This document shows, piece by piece, positions 1 to 7,971 of a DNA stretch of 64,000 nucleotides (its first letter is position 1; each line of letters begins with the position of its first letter). A program made the translations under genes and the position numbers. Below the pieces are notes generated by a model. It was not told where the DNA came from and searched no databases. It saw nothing but the letters and a program-made list of their open reading frames with translations. Source of the DNA: Oceanomicrobium pacificus (GTDB lineage: Bacteria > Pseudomonadota > Alphaproteobacteria > Rhodobacterales > Rhodobacteraceae); NCBI RefSeq assembly GCF_009833495.1, contig NZ_WUWG01000001.1:930001-994000 (forward strand). Reading direction: 5' to 3'.

Positions 1-85
1 CCGCCCCGCCGGACAGGCGCAGAACCGCTACGCCGGCGGCACCGGCGGCAGAAGCCCTGGCAAAGATCGTGTCCGGCTGATTCAC
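1..85 (-). CDS. mnmE: tRNA uridine-5-carboxymethylaminomethyl GTPase MnmE, 5' end only
   Basis: The first 28 or so codons of a leftward gene, cut by the window edge. Read from a GTG at 85, the protein begins MNQPDTIFARASAAG and continues into GVAVLRLSGG, which is the characteristic amino terminus of MnmE (TrmE), the GTPase that works with MnmG to modify U34 of certain tRNAs. The rest, including the G domain, lies outside. It follows rho in the same direction, separated by rho's terminator, which fits the common alphaproteobacterial order rho-mnmE-mnmG-rsmG-parAB. The GTG start is inferred from the reading frame; the upstream AGTGAG is only a weak ribosome site. Confidence 0.85.
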   Translation of the reverse strand, partial: MNQPDTIFARASAAGAAGVAVLRLSGGA

Positions 86-103
86 GTTCAACTCACTGTT
101 TCA

Positions 104-139
104 AAAAGAAAATACCCGAGCCCATGCAGGCCCGGGTAT
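104..139 (-). terminator. Rho-independent terminator after rho
   Basis: On the minus strand, ATACCCGGGCC pairs with GGCTCGGGTAT (one wobble/mismatch, short loop) and is followed by TTTTCTTTTT. It lies between the rho stop codon and the mnmE start, so it should end the rho transcript. Confidence 0.85.
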
Positions 140-162
140 CGGTTCTAGCACGGATGCCCGCG

Positions 163-1446
163 TCAGGTATTCATCGAGTCGAAGAATTCCGAGTTGGTCT
201 TCGTCTGCTTCATCTTGCCGAGCAGGAACTCGATTGCATCCGTGGTGCCCATCGGGTTGAGAATCCGGCGCAGCACGAAGGTCTTGGTAAGGTCCGCCTT
301 GTCGACAAGAAGATCCTCTTTCCGGGTGCCGGATTTGAGGATGTCGATCGCCGGGAAGACGCGCTTGTCGGCCACCTTGCGGTCGAGCACGATCTCGGAG
401 TTGCCGGTGCCTTTGAATTCCTCGAAGATCACCTCATCCATGCGGCTGCCGGTCTCGATCAGCGCGGTCGCGATGATGGTGAGCGAGCCACCCTCCTCAA
501 TGTTGCGTGCAGCACCGAAGAAGCGCTTGGGGCGTTGCAACGCGTTGGCATCCACACCACCGGTCAGCACCTTGCCCGAGCTCGGCACCACCGTGTTGAA
601 GGCCCGGCCCAGGCGCGTGATACTGTCGAGCAGGATCACCACGTCGCGCTTGTGCTCCACCAGCCGCTTGGCTTTCTCGATCACCATCTCGGCCACTGCA
701 ACGTGCCGCGTCGCCGGCTCGTCGAAAGTGGAGGACACGACCTCCCCCTTCACCGAACGCTGCATGTCCGTCACCTCTTCGGGTCGCTCGTCAACGAGCA
801 GGACGATCAGGAAACATTCCGGATGGTTCTTCTCGATCGAATGGGCAATATTCTGCAAAATCACGGTCTTACCCGTGCGCGGCGGTGCCACGATGAGCGA
901 CCGCTGCCCCTTGCCGATCGGCGCGACAAGATCGATCACGCGGGCAGACTTGTCCTTGATCGTGGGATCCTCGATTTCCATCTTCAGCCGCTCGTCGGGA
1001 TAGAGCGGGGTCAGGTTATCGAAATGGATCTTGTGGCGGGCTTTCTCGGGATCCTCGAAATTGATCTGGCTGACTTTCACCAGACCGAAATAGCGCTCGC
1101 CCTCTTTCGGGGCGCGGATCACGCCCTCCACCGTGTCACCGGTGCGCAGGGAGTAGCGCTTGATCTGTTTCGGGCTGACATAGATGTCGTCCGGCCCGGC
1201 CAGATAGTTGGCTTCCGGCGAGCGCAGGAACCCGAACCCGTCCTGAAGCACTTCGAGCACCCCGTCACCGGAGATCTCGACGCCTTCCTCGGCCATTTCC
1301 TTCAGGATGGCGAACATCATGTCGCCCTTGCGCATGGTCGAGGCATTCTCGATCTCGAGAACCTCGGCCATCTTCAGCAGGTCTGCCGGACTCTTGGCCT
1401 TCAGATCGGCCAGAGAGAGTTCCGACAACTCCATCAATTCTTCCAT
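163..1446 (-). CDS. rho: Transcription termination factor Rho
   Basis: Hexameric RNA-dependent ATPase/translocase that terminates untranslated transcripts in the cytoplasm. The 427-residue product has the Rho N-terminal domain (about 1-45), the cold-shock-like RNA-binding domain with the conserved [14 protein letters not shown] segment (about residues 70-90) and the RecA-type ATPase with Walker A APPRTGKT (about 187-194). The length is usual for the family. An upstream in-frame start would add 13 residues, but the ATG at 1446 has an AGAGG ribosome site and gives the expected MEEL-type beginning. It has its own promoter just after hemJ (1532-1562) and a strong terminator. Confidence 0.97.
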   Translation of the reverse strand: MEELMELSELSLADLKAKSPADLLKMAEVLEIENASTMRKGDMMFAILKEMAEEGVEISGDGVLEVLQDGFGFLRSPEANYLAGPDDIYVSPKQIKRYSLRTGDTVEGVIRAPKEGERYFGLVKVSQINFEDPEKARHKIHFDNLTPLYPDERLKMEIEDPTIKDKSARVIDLVAPIGKGQRSLIVAPPRTGKTVILQNIAHSIEKNHPECFLIVLLVDERPEEVTDMQRSVKGEVVSSTFDEPATRHVAVAEMVIEKAKRLVEHKRDVVILLDSITRLGRAFNTVVPSSGKVLTGGVDANALQRPKRFFGAARNIEEGGSLTIIATALIETGSRMDEVIFEEFKGTGNSEIVLDRKVADKRVFPAIDILKSGTRKEDLLVDKADLTKTFVLRRILNPMGTTDAIEFLLGKMKQTKTNSEFFDSMNT

Positions 1447-1531
1447 TGCGTGCCTCTCGTGGCGCGGCATGCGCCATCTGGTCAACTGTCAGGGAATACA
1501 TCTTTGCGGGCAGAACGCCCGATGCTTGGCC

Positions 1532-1562
1532 CTTATATGTGACCGATCACCCGAAATGTCAA
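1532..1562 (-). promoter_or_regulatory. Probable sigma70-type promoter of rho
   Basis: On the minus strand a perfect TTGACA (1562-1557) is followed 17-19 bases on by overlapping CATATA/TATAAG hexamers (1539-1532). It lies right after the hemJ stop codon and leaves a leader of about 80 bases before the rho start. This is a pattern match only. Confidence 0.6.
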
Positions 1563-1569
1563 TTCACGC

Positions 1570-2025
1570 TCAGAACGGGCGCACGATCACCATGATGACG
1601 ATCACGATCATCAGAAGCGTCGGGACTTCGTTCATCACCCTGTATCTACGGCCCGGGCGCGTGTTTGTATCACTTTCAAATTCCTTCCGCCGGTAGCCGA
1701 GCCAGTGGTGGAACCAGGTCATGCCGAGAATGGCCGCGAATTTCACATGGAACCAGATGTCGGACGACCAGTCGACAATGCCCGGCGTGAAGGCCAGCAT
1801 CAGCCCGGCCACCCACGTCACGATCATTGCAGGGTTCATGATGAGCCGCAGGAGCTTGCGTTCCATCACTTTGAAGAGTTCGGACTTCTCTGACCCCGCA
1901 GGGGCATTCTCTGCATGATAGACGAAGAGCCGTGGAAGATAGAGCAATCCAGCCATCCAGGAGATGACCGCGATCACGTGAAGGGCCTTGGTCCAAGGGT
2001 AAAGCGTGCTGAGAAAATCGCCCAT
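1570..2025 (-). CDS. hemJ: Protoporphyrinogen IX oxidase HemJ
   Basis: Membrane oxidase of haem biosynthesis that converts protoporphyrinogen IX to protoporphyrin IX (UPF0093/HemJ family). The 151-residue product has about four hydrophobic helices, with the conserved WTKALHVIAVISWMAGLLYL first helix carrying the invariant His, the LPRLFVYHA segment, and FHVKFAAIL in the third. I chose the ATG at 2025 because AAGGA lies six bases upstream; a longer in-frame start adds only MGTTFPKGPP. The ferrochelatase gene of the same pathway is at 50.5 kb. In relatives hemE often lies next to hemJ at the origin; it is not here. Confidence 0.93.
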   Translation of the reverse strand: MGDFLSTLYPWTKALHVIAVISWMAGLLYLPRLFVYHAENAPAGSEKSELFKVMERKLLRLIMNPAMIVTWVAGLMLAFTPGIVDWSSDIWFHVKFAAILGMTWFHHWLGYRRKEFESDTNTRPGRRYRVMNEVPTLLMIVIVIMVIVRPF

Positions 2026-2029
2026 CGGG

Positions 2030-2450
2030 GGTCCTTTAGGGAAAGTGGTGCCCATCCACCTATACAGACTCTAAGAGAGAGAAAGGAAGTGGTTGTAGAT
2101 AGGTGCTGTGAATCCTGTGGATCACCGCCTTTGCCGTCTTTATCCACCGAGTTATCAACATATTCACATCTCCGCGCTGCCGGGGTGCAGATGCCGAACA
2201 CAAGCCGAAAATTTCGTTCAGAGTCAGATTTATAAGCAAAAACAGCGGGTCTTACGTAAACGGGACTCAGGGCTATTCCGGCCGCCGCGGGAAGAACGAC
2301 TCTGGAACATGAAAATTGTTCACACCGGACCCCTGTGTCCGGATTCACAGGAATGAATCTGGTGGACTCGTCTGAAACCCGGCGACAGAATATCGTCACT
2401 GTCGAGAAAAGCGGATCTGGTCCACACCGGCTTCACAGTTGATCCGCAGG
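2030..2450. other. oriC: Candidate chromosomal replication origin (oriC)
   Basis: A gene-free stretch between divergent hemJ and ppsR. It has TGTGGATCA at 2116-2124 (the reverse complement, TGATCCACA, matches the Caulobacter G-type DnaA box) and one-mismatch DnaA boxes TTATCCACC (2140-2148), TTATCAACA (2152-2160), ATATTCACA (2160-2168) and TTGTTCACA (2316-2324). An IHF-like TATCAA-N4-TT sits at 2153-2164. An A+T-rich tract at about 2205-2262, containing the palindrome TTACGTAA, could be the unwinding element. Eight GANTC sites fall in 2067-2369. The flanks (rho, hemJ | ppsR, maf, aroE, coaE, dnaQ) match the Caulobacter origin neighbourhood as I recall it. Function is inferred, not shown. Confidence 0.75.
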
Positions 2451-3299
2451 ATGTCCACGGAACTGTCCACAGGATCGGTTTTGCCCCAGAGTTTGCATGT
2501 CCTCGTCTTGTCGGATTCCACCGCGGACACGGCCCAGTCGGCGGCGCGGGCGGCGCTCAGCCAGTTCGGGGTCGAGGCGCCGAACCTGTCAGTGCATCGG
2601 TTCATCCGCCACGGATCGCAGGTGGATGCAGCCCTTGCCGAAACGCCGCTCGATCTGGTGCTCTATACGCTTGTCGATCCGGTTCTGATTGACCGGATCG
2701 AGACCGGGGCGCGCCAGCGCGGCATCCGAACGGTGGCGCTGCTGGATCCGATCCTCGAAGCGCTGACCGATCTGACCGGAAACCTGCCGCGGGCCCGGCC
2801 GGGGCAGCAGTATAAGGTGGATCGCGGGTATCTCGACCGGGTGAAAGCGCTCGACTATGCCATGTCGTCCGATGACGGGACGCGGTCGGACAGACTGGCT
2901 ACCGCTGACGTCATTCTGGTGGGTGTCAGCCGCACCTCGAAAACGCCGACATGCATTTATCTGGCCTATCAGGGTGTTCGCGCGGCCAACGTGCCGTTGG
3001 TTCCTGGCCAGCCGGTGCCGCCCGCGCTTCTGGATGCGATTGCGGTCGGTGTTCCGGTCATCGGGCTGACCGCCAGTCCCACACGTCTGGTGCAGGTGCG
3101 CCAGAACCGCTTGCAGGCGCTCGGGGAAACGGCGATTGACACCTATGCCGATCGCGCGGGGATTCAGGAAGAACTGGCCAATGCGCGCCTGTTCTTTGAA
3201 CGCCACGATCTGCCGGTCGTGGATGTGACCCGCCGGTCGATCGAGGAAACCGCCGCCGCGATCCGCGGTGAGCTGCACAAGAGAAAGAGCCGCTCATGA
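2451..3299 (+). CDS. ppsR: Pyruvate phosphate dikinase / PEP synthetase regulatory protein (DUF299)
   Basis: Bifunctional kinase/pyrophosphorylase that switches PEP synthase or pyruvate phosphate dikinase off and on by phosphorylating a Thr. Family hallmarks are the LSDSTADT opening strand and the P-loop-like GVSRTSKTP (about residues 152-160), followed by the SPTRL motif near residue 203. It is about 282 residues, normal for the family. The start is uncertain: the ATG at 2451 has no spaced ribosome site, whereas a TTG at 2481 has AGGA six bases before it and would still keep the whole conserved region. First gene of a rightward chain, overlapping maf by 4 bp, and adjacent to the candidate origin, as is its Caulobacter counterpart. 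Confidence 0.9.
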   Translation: MSTELSTGSVLPQSLHVLVLSDSTADTAQSAARAALSQFGVEAPNLSVHRFIRHGSQVDAALAETPLDLVLYTLVDPVLIDRIETGARQRGIRTVALLDPILEALTDLTGNLPRARPGQQYKVDRGYLDRVKALDYAMSSDDGTRSDRLATADVILVGVSRTSKTPTCIYLAYQGVRAANVPLVPGQPVPPALLDAIAVGVPVIGLTASPTRLVQVRQNRLQALGETAIDTYADRAGIQEELANARLFFERHDLPVVDVTRRSIEETAAAIRGELHKRKSRS

Positions 3300-3895
3300 C
3301 ACGACCCCTGATCCTGGCCTCCGGATCTGCCGCGCGGGCGGATATGCTGCGCGGCGCGGGCCTGACGTTTGACACGCAAGTGGCGCGCGTGGATGAGGCA
3401 GCGATCAAGGCGGCGATGCTCGCCGAAGGGGCCCCGGCGCGCGACATCGCCGACACTCTGGCGGAAACCAAAGCCATGCGGGTGGCCAGCAAGCATCCGG
3501 AAGCCCTGGTGCTTGGCGCAGACCAGATACTTGTTTTCAAAGGAGAAATTTTCGACAAGCCGGGTTCGATCGACGAAGCAGCGGACCAGCTTCGCACCTT
3601 GCGCGGCCAAACCCACGAGTTGCTTTCGGCTGCCGTGATTTTCGAGGAAGGCCGTCCGGTCTGGCGGCATATCGGCCGCGCGCAACTGATGATGCGTCCC
3701 TTCTCCGATGCGTTTCTGGAAGGCTATCTGGCGGCTGAGGGCGATGGCACCTTGGCCACAGTGGGCAGTTATAAGCTTGAAGGGCGCGGCGCTCAGCTTT
3801 TCACGCGGGTGCAGGGGGACTATTTTTCTGTTCTTGGTTTACCCCTGTTGGAAGTGCTCGGCTTCCTGCGGACGCGTGGAGTGATTGTGGAATGA
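3296..3895 (+). CDS. maf: Maf-family nucleoside triphosphate pyrophosphatase
   Basis: Hydrolyses non-canonical or modified nucleoside triphosphates to monophosphates (house-cleaning enzyme, cytoplasmic). The amino-terminal LASGSAARADML motif and the GADQIL catalytic Asp segment (about residue 75) are typical of Maf/YhdE proteins; 199 residues is normal. It starts within the ppsR stop (ATGA overlap) and its own end overlaps aroE by 4 bp, so translation is probably coupled. Which Maf subclass (dTTP/UTP or 7-methyl-GTP) cannot be settled by eye. Confidence 0.9.
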   Translation: MTRPLILASGSAARADMLRGAGLTFDTQVARVDEAAIKAAMLAEGAPARDIADTLAETKAMRVASKHPEALVLGADQILVFKGEIFDKPGSIDEAADQLRTLRGQTHELLSAAVIFEEGRPVWRHIGRAQLMMRPFSDAFLEGYLAAEGDGTLATVGSYKLEGRGAQLFTRVQGDYFSVLGLPLLEVLGFLRTRGVIVE

Positions 3896-4722
3896 GCGAA
3901 GCACCGCCCCTCGCCGGCGTGATCGGATGGCCTATCGGTCACAGCCGGTCGCCGCAACTGCATGGCTACTGGCTGCGGACCTATGGTTTGCCGGGCCATT
4001 ACGTGCCGCTCGCCATCCAGCAGAAGGATTTCGCCGAAGCGCTGCACGTCCTGCCGAAACTGGGCTTCAAGGGTGTGAATGTGACAGTGCCCTACAAGGA
4101 AACCGCTTTGGCGCTGGCACAGAAAGTGTCGGACCGCGCGGCGCTGATCGGGGCGGCAAACACGATTGTCTTTCGCGAAGACGGTTCAATTCATGCAGAT
4201 AATACAGACGGTTACGGGTTCATCCAGAATCTCCGGCAATCCAGTCCGGACTGGTCGGCCCGCTCGGGTCCGGCGCTTGTCTTTGGCGCGGGCGGTGCTG
4301 CGCGGGCCATCGTGTCGGCGCTGCTGGCCGAAGGCGCGCCGGAGGTGTTGCTCACGAACCGGACACGGACCCGGGCCGAGACGCTGAAGGACCAGTTCGG
4401 AGCGAAGGTCACGGTGATGGACTGGAATGCCGCCAAATCGGTGCCGGCCGAGGTTGCCACGGTGGTCAACACCACGACGCTCGGCATGGTCGGCAATCCG
4501 GACCTGACGGTGGATCTGTCCGCACTCGACGGGACACTCGTCACCGATATCGTCTATACCCCGCTCGAAACCCCGCTGCTCGCGCAGGCGCGCGCGCAGG
4601 GTCTGCCCGTGGTCGACGGGCTCGGGATGCTCCTGCATCAGGCCGTGCCGGGGTTTGAAAGCTGGTTCGGCAAGCGGCCGGAGGTGGATGAGGCGCTTCG
4701 GGCCGAGATCCTCGGCGCGTGA
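3892..4722 (+). CDS. aroE: Shikimate dehydrogenase (NADP+)
   Basis: Reduces 3-dehydroshikimate to shikimate in aromatic amino acid synthesis. The 276-residue protein shows the substrate site GWPIGHSRSPQLH (about 12-24), the catalytic Lys in VPYKET and Asp in NTDGYGF, the Rossmann loop FGAGGAARA (about 130), and NRTRTRAE for the NADP phosphate. ATG overlaps the maf stop by 4 bp, and the stop overlaps the coaE GTG start. The order maf-aroE-coaE-dnaQ is the conserved origin-proximal set. Confidence 0.95.
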   Translation: MSEAPPLAGVIGWPIGHSRSPQLHGYWLRTYGLPGHYVPLAIQQKDFAEALHVLPKLGFKGVNVTVPYKETALALAQKVSDRAALIGAANTIVFREDGSIHADNTDGYGFIQNLRQSSPDWSARSGPALVFGAGGAARAIVSALLAEGAPEVLLTNRTRTRAETLKDQFGAKVTVMDWNAAKSVPAEVATVVNTTTLGMVGNPDLTVDLSALDGTLVTDIVYTPLETPLLAQARAQGLPVVDGLGMLLHQAVPGFESWFGKRPEVDEALRAEILGA

Positions 4723-5330
4723 GTGACAGCCCCTATATTCTCGGGCTGACCGGATCGATCGGCATGGGAAAATCCACGACGGCTGGGTTCTTTCGTGATG
4801 CTGGTGTGCCGGTCTGGGATGCGGACGCGGCTGTTCACAGGCTCTACGCGGCAGGCGGTGCGGCGGTTGCGCCCCTTGCGGCGCTTGTGCCGGACGCGGC
4901 AACCGAAAAGGGCATTGACCGTGGCGCGTTGAAGGCCGCCATGGCGGGCGATCCGGCGCTTCTGTCCCGGATCGAAGCCATCGTGCACCCGCTCGTGGCC
5001 GCCGACCGGGCGGCATTTGTGGACCGGCATGCGGCGGATGGCGTGCCCCTCATTGTCTGTGACATTCCGCTTCTTTATGAAACCGGCGGAGAGGCCGGCA
5101 TGTCGGGCGTGCTCGTCGTGACGGCACCTGCTGCGGTTCAGCGACAGCGCGTTTTGGAGCGTCCGGGCATGACCGATGAGATGTTCGACACCATCCTGTC
5201 ACGCCAGATGCCGGATGCGGAAAAAAGGGCGCGGGCGGATTTTGTGATCGACACGTCAGGCGGCCTAAATGCGGCGCGGGAAGCGGTAATGGACGTGATT
5301 GCAAAAATCGGGGGGCAACAGGATGCGTGA
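4719..5330 (+). CDS. coaE: Dephospho-CoA kinase
   Basis: Last step of coenzyme A synthesis: phosphorylates the ribose 3'-OH of dephospho-CoA. P-loop GSIGMGKST (about residues 12-20), the [10 protein letters not shown] substrate motif (about 36-45) and the AEKRARAD lid segment near residue 170 identify it; 203 residues is normal. It starts with GTG overlapping the aroE stop, and ends 8 bp inside dnaQ. Confidence 0.94.
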   Translation: MSDSPYILGLTGSIGMGKSTTAGFFRDAGVPVWDADAAVHRLYAAGGAAVAPLAALVPDAATEKGIDRGALKAAMAGDPALLSRIEAIVHPLVAADRAAFVDRHAADGVPLIVCDIPLLYETGGEAGMSGVLVVTAPAAVQRQRVLERPGMTDEMFDTILSRQMPDAEKRARADFVIDTSGGLNAAREAVMDVIAKIGGQQDA

Positions 5331-6021
5331 GATCGTGCTCGATACGGAAACCACGGGGTTCGACCCCGATGGCGGCGACCGGATTGTGGAAATCGGCTGT
5401 GTCGAGCTGGTCAATCACATGCCGACCGGACGCACCTATCACCAGTATATCAATCCCGAACGCGACATGCCGCAAAGCGCGTTCGAAGTGCATGGGCTGT
5501 CGGAAGAGTTCCTGTCCGACAAGCCGGTGTTTGCCAAGGTCGGGCAGGCATTCCGTGATTTCGCGGGTGATGCGAAGCTTGTCATCCACAATGCCGCATT
5601 CGACATGAAGTTTCTGAACGCGGAACTGAAATGGATGGGGCTTCCGCTCCTGCCGATGGATCAGGCGATCGACACGCTCGACATGGCGCGGCGGCGCTTT
5701 CCCGGCGCGCAGAACTCGCTCGATGCGCTCTGCCGCCGGTTCGGTGTCGACAACAGCATGCGCGAAAAGCACGGCGCACTTCTCGATGCGGAAATTCTGG
5801 CGGAAGTCTATCTGGAGCTGATCGGGGGCCGCCAGCCTGACCTGACACTGGCCGTCAGCAGCCGGTCGGATACGGGTGCTGCGCCGAGCGCCGACTGGAC
5901 ACCGCCAGCGCGACCCGCGCCCCTGCCGGATCGGCTCTCGCCGGACGAGCAGGCCGCTCACGAGGCGTTTGTCGAAGGGCTGGGCGACGGTGCGCTCTGG
6001 AAGAAACTCTCCGCGAGTTAA
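5323..6021 (+). CDS. dnaQ: DNA polymerase III epsilon subunit (3'-5' proofreading exonuclease)
   Basis: Proofreading exonuclease of the replicative polymerase. The DEDDh motifs are all visible: DTETTGFDP (D7, E9), HNAAFDMKF (about residue 88) and HGALLDAEI (about 150), with a C-terminal tail that would bind the alpha subunit. It is 232 residues from the ATG at 5323, chosen because the product then begins [12 protein letters not shown]; a start at 5299 would add eight unrelated residues. Overlaps coaE by 8 bp and ends the chain before a bidirectional hairpin. Confidence 0.95.
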   Translation: MREIVLDTETTGFDPDGGDRIVEIGCVELVNHMPTGRTYHQYINPERDMPQSAFEVHGLSEEFLSDKPVFAKVGQAFRDFAGDAKLVIHNAAFDMKFLNAELKWMGLPLLPMDQAIDTLDMARRRFPGAQNSLDALCRRFGVDNSMREKHGALLDAEILAEVYLELIGGRQPDLTLAVSSRSDTGAAPSADWTPPARPAPLPDRLSPDEQAAHEAFVEGLGDGALWKKLSAS

Positions 6022-6038
6022 CTGGCGCTGCTACGCAA

Positions 6039-6064
6039 AAGGCCGGACCATACGGCCCGGCCTT
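6039..6064. terminator. Shared hairpin terminator between dnaQ and secB
   Basis: AAGGCCGG (6039-6046) pairs with CCGGCCTT (6057-6064) between convergent dnaQ and secB. An A-run before it and TTGTTGAG after it make it usable on both strands, though the T-tract is short. Confidence 0.65.
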
Positions 6065-6090
6065 GTTGAGTTTGGTCTAGGTGCGGACGG

Positions 6091-6585
6091 TCAGTTGACC
6101 GGCGCGTCAGCCTGTTTTTCCTGCAACTGGGCCTGACGGCGCAGCAGTTCCTGACGGTAGAGTGCCAGATAGTCGATGCTGTCGAGGTTCAGCGGCGGGT
6201 AGCCGCCATCGCGGGTCACGTCGCTGACGATGCGGCGGATATAAGGGAAGATCATCCGCGGGCATTCGATCAGCAGGAACGGGTGCAGCTGGTCTTCGGG
6301 CACGTTCTGCACCTCGAACCGGCCGGCATAGTCAAGCTCGAGGATGAAGACGGTTGCATCGCCGGCCTTGCTCTCGATCTTCACGCGATTGATGACCTCG
6401 AACTGGTCGTCGGCAAGCTTGCGCGCATCAAGGCTGACCTGCACCGAAATCTCGGGATTGTTCTCGACCTTCAGGCCCTTCTGGATGGCGACATTCTCGA
6501 ACGACATGTCGCGGACATACTGGGTCAGCACCTTCATGCGGGGCGGGGTCTGCTGTGCCGGCTGGGCGGCGTTCTCTTCGGCCAT
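6091..6585 (-). CDS. secB: Protein-export chaperone SecB
   Basis: Cytoplasmic tetrameric chaperone that keeps preproteins unfolded and hands them to SecA (whose gene is at 54.8 kb). The product is 164 residues, with the SecB core VLTQYVRDMSFENV (about 20-33), the LDYAGRFEV strand and the ECPRMIFPYIRRIVSD segment (about 107-122) that contacts SecA. The ATG at 6585 has AAGGA eight bases upstream; a TTG six codons earlier is less likely. Confidence 0.96.
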   Translation of the reverse strand: MAEENAAQPAQQTPPRMKVLTQYVRDMSFENVAIQKGLKVENNPEISVQVSLDARKLADDQFEVINRVKIESKAGDATVFILELDYAGRFEVQNVPEDQLHPFLLIECPRMIFPYIRRIVSDVTRDGGYPPLNLDSIDYLALYRQELLRRQAQLQEKQADAPVN

Positions 6586-6672
6586 GGATGGTTCCTTGCT
6601 CAAAACATTTTTTCAGCGCTGGGTGTATCATCCCCGGCGCCGGGGAACAATGCGCAGCCTGTTTTTAAAGGC

Positions 6673-7185
6673 TCAATGCGGGTCGCGGGTCCAGCCGGAG
6701 GTGCCGCGGCGGGCATCAGGCGGTACATCGTCGAGGATCTCGAAATCGCCGTCGATGGTGGAACTGTCCCCGCGCGGCGGCTGCGGCGCGGCGCGTCCCG
6801 TTCCCGTCTGGTGCGACATGTAGACATAGGATTGCGCGGCCACCCGCGAAGCCCCCCATGAAATCAGCGCCTTGCGGAAGGGCGGGATCAGCAGCGCGAT
6901 GCCGATGGAATCGGTGAAAAAGCCCGGCGTCAGCAGAAGCACACCGGCCACGAGGATGAGCGCGCCATTGGCGATCGGTCCGGTCGGATCGCCGCCGCGC
7001 TCCATGCTGTCCTGCAATTCGGCGAGCGTCGACAGGCCCTGGCGCCGCATCAGCGCCGTGCCGGCGACGGCTGTCAGGATCACGATTGCGAGCGTCGGCC
7101 ACAGGCCGAGCAGCCCGCCGACCTGAATGAAGAGCGCGATCTCTAGGATCGGAACCGCGACAAATGCGAAAAAGAGCCATATCAT
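6673..7185 (-). CDS. fxsA: FxsA-family membrane protein
   Basis: Inner-membrane protein of the FxsA family (E. coli FxsA suppresses F exclusion of phage T7; normal role unclear). The 170-residue product has two amino-terminal hydrophobic helices (about 1-45), the TALMRRQGLSTL turn, and a third helical pair around GALILVAGVLLLTPGFFTDS (about 72-91), which is the family signature. The Pro/Gly/Asp-rich tail is cytoplasmic and variable. The ATG at 7185 gives MIWLFFAFVA and has AGGA upstream; a longer open frame is not supported. Same direction as secB with an 87-bp gap; divergent from timA. Confidence 0.9.
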   Translation of the reverse strand: MIWLFFAFVAVPILEIALFIQVGGLLGLWPTLAIVILTAVAGTALMRRQGLSTLAELQDSMERGGDPTGPIANGALILVAGVLLLTPGFFTDSIGIALLIPPFRKALISWGASRVAAQSYVYMSHQTGTGRAAPQPPRGDSSTIDGDFEILDDVPPDARRGTSGWTRDPH

Positions 7186-7299
7186 GGGTCTGTTCCTGTT
7201 TCCTGTTCCCCGGATCCATTGGACTTGCCGATGGTGAGTGCTTACATAAGCCCCAACGGCCCGATCTTCCACGGGCAAACCAAAATAACGAGGTTCTCG

Positions 7300-7971
7300 A
7301 TGGGATCCGCAATGGTCCAGATCCTTATTCTCGCCGCGATCGCGGTCTTTCTGGTGCTGCGCCTGCGCAGTGTTCTGGGCACCCGCGACGGTTTCGAGGC
7401 GCCGCCCGAGGCACAAAAACCCGCCATCCCCGAAAGCCCCGCCGACAATGGCCGGTTCGAGGTGATCGACGGCGGCGGCGTGGACCATGATATTGCCGAC
7501 TATGTCGAGGCTGACGGCCCCGCCGGCCAGGCCATCACCAAGATGAAAGCCGTGGAACCGGGGTTCCGGGTGCATGATTTCGCCCATGGCGCCCGGGCGG
7601 CCTATGAGATGATCCTGATGGCCTTCGAAAACGGCGATCTGAAAACGCTGGAGACCTTCCTGTCGCCGGAAGTTTATGAAAGCTTCCGCGCCGTGGTCGA
7701 GGACCGGGCCGACAAGGGGCTTGAGGTGGATGCGACATTCATCGGCGTTCGCGAATTGCGTCTTGTCGATGCGAAGTTCGACGAGGACAGCCGCGAGGCT
7801 GACATCACGATGAAATTCGTGGGCGAGCTGACGTCCGTCGTGCGCGATGCGGAAGGCAATGTTGTCGAGGGTGACGCCACCACGGCACGGCGCCAGCGTG
7901 ACATCTGGACTTTCTCGCGCGTGATGGGCAGCGACGATCCCAACTGGCTCCTGACGGCCACGGGTGAATGA
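7300..7971 (+). CDS. timA: Tim44-like (TimA) membrane-associated protein
   Basis: Bacterial relative of mitochondrial Tim44. One amino-terminal membrane helix (about residues 4-20), a short linker rich in Pro and Ala, then the Tim44-like domain (about 85-220) starting at AITKMKAVEPGFRVHDF, a typical beginning of this domain. It is 223 residues from the ATG at 7300. Always-near neighbours in related genomes are secB, fxsA, mltA and smr, as here, which suggests an envelope or protein-export role, but no function is proven. Its stop overlaps the mltA start by 4 bp. Confidence 0.85.
   Translation: MGSAMVQILILAAIAVFLVLRLRSVLGTRDGFEAPPEAQKPAIPESPADNGRFEVIDGGGVDHDIADYVEADGPAGQAITKMKAVEPGFRVHDFAHGARAAYEMILMAFENGDLKTLETFLSPEVYESFRAVVEDRADKGLEVDATFIGVRELRLVDAKFDEDSREADITMKFVGELTSVVRDAEGNVVEGDATTARRQRDIWTFSRVMGSDDPNWLLTATGE

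Noticed and set aside
1265-1501. Leader peptide upstream of and overlapping rho (78 codons)
   Set aside because: It runs far into rho in another frame with Arg/Gly-rich composition and no ribosome site; probably a chance frame.
2304-2320. GAAC...GTTC inverted pair in the origin as a possible LexA site
   Set aside because: Alphaproteobacterial LexA boxes are direct GTTC-N7-GTTC repeats; this is an inverted pair with 9-base spacing.
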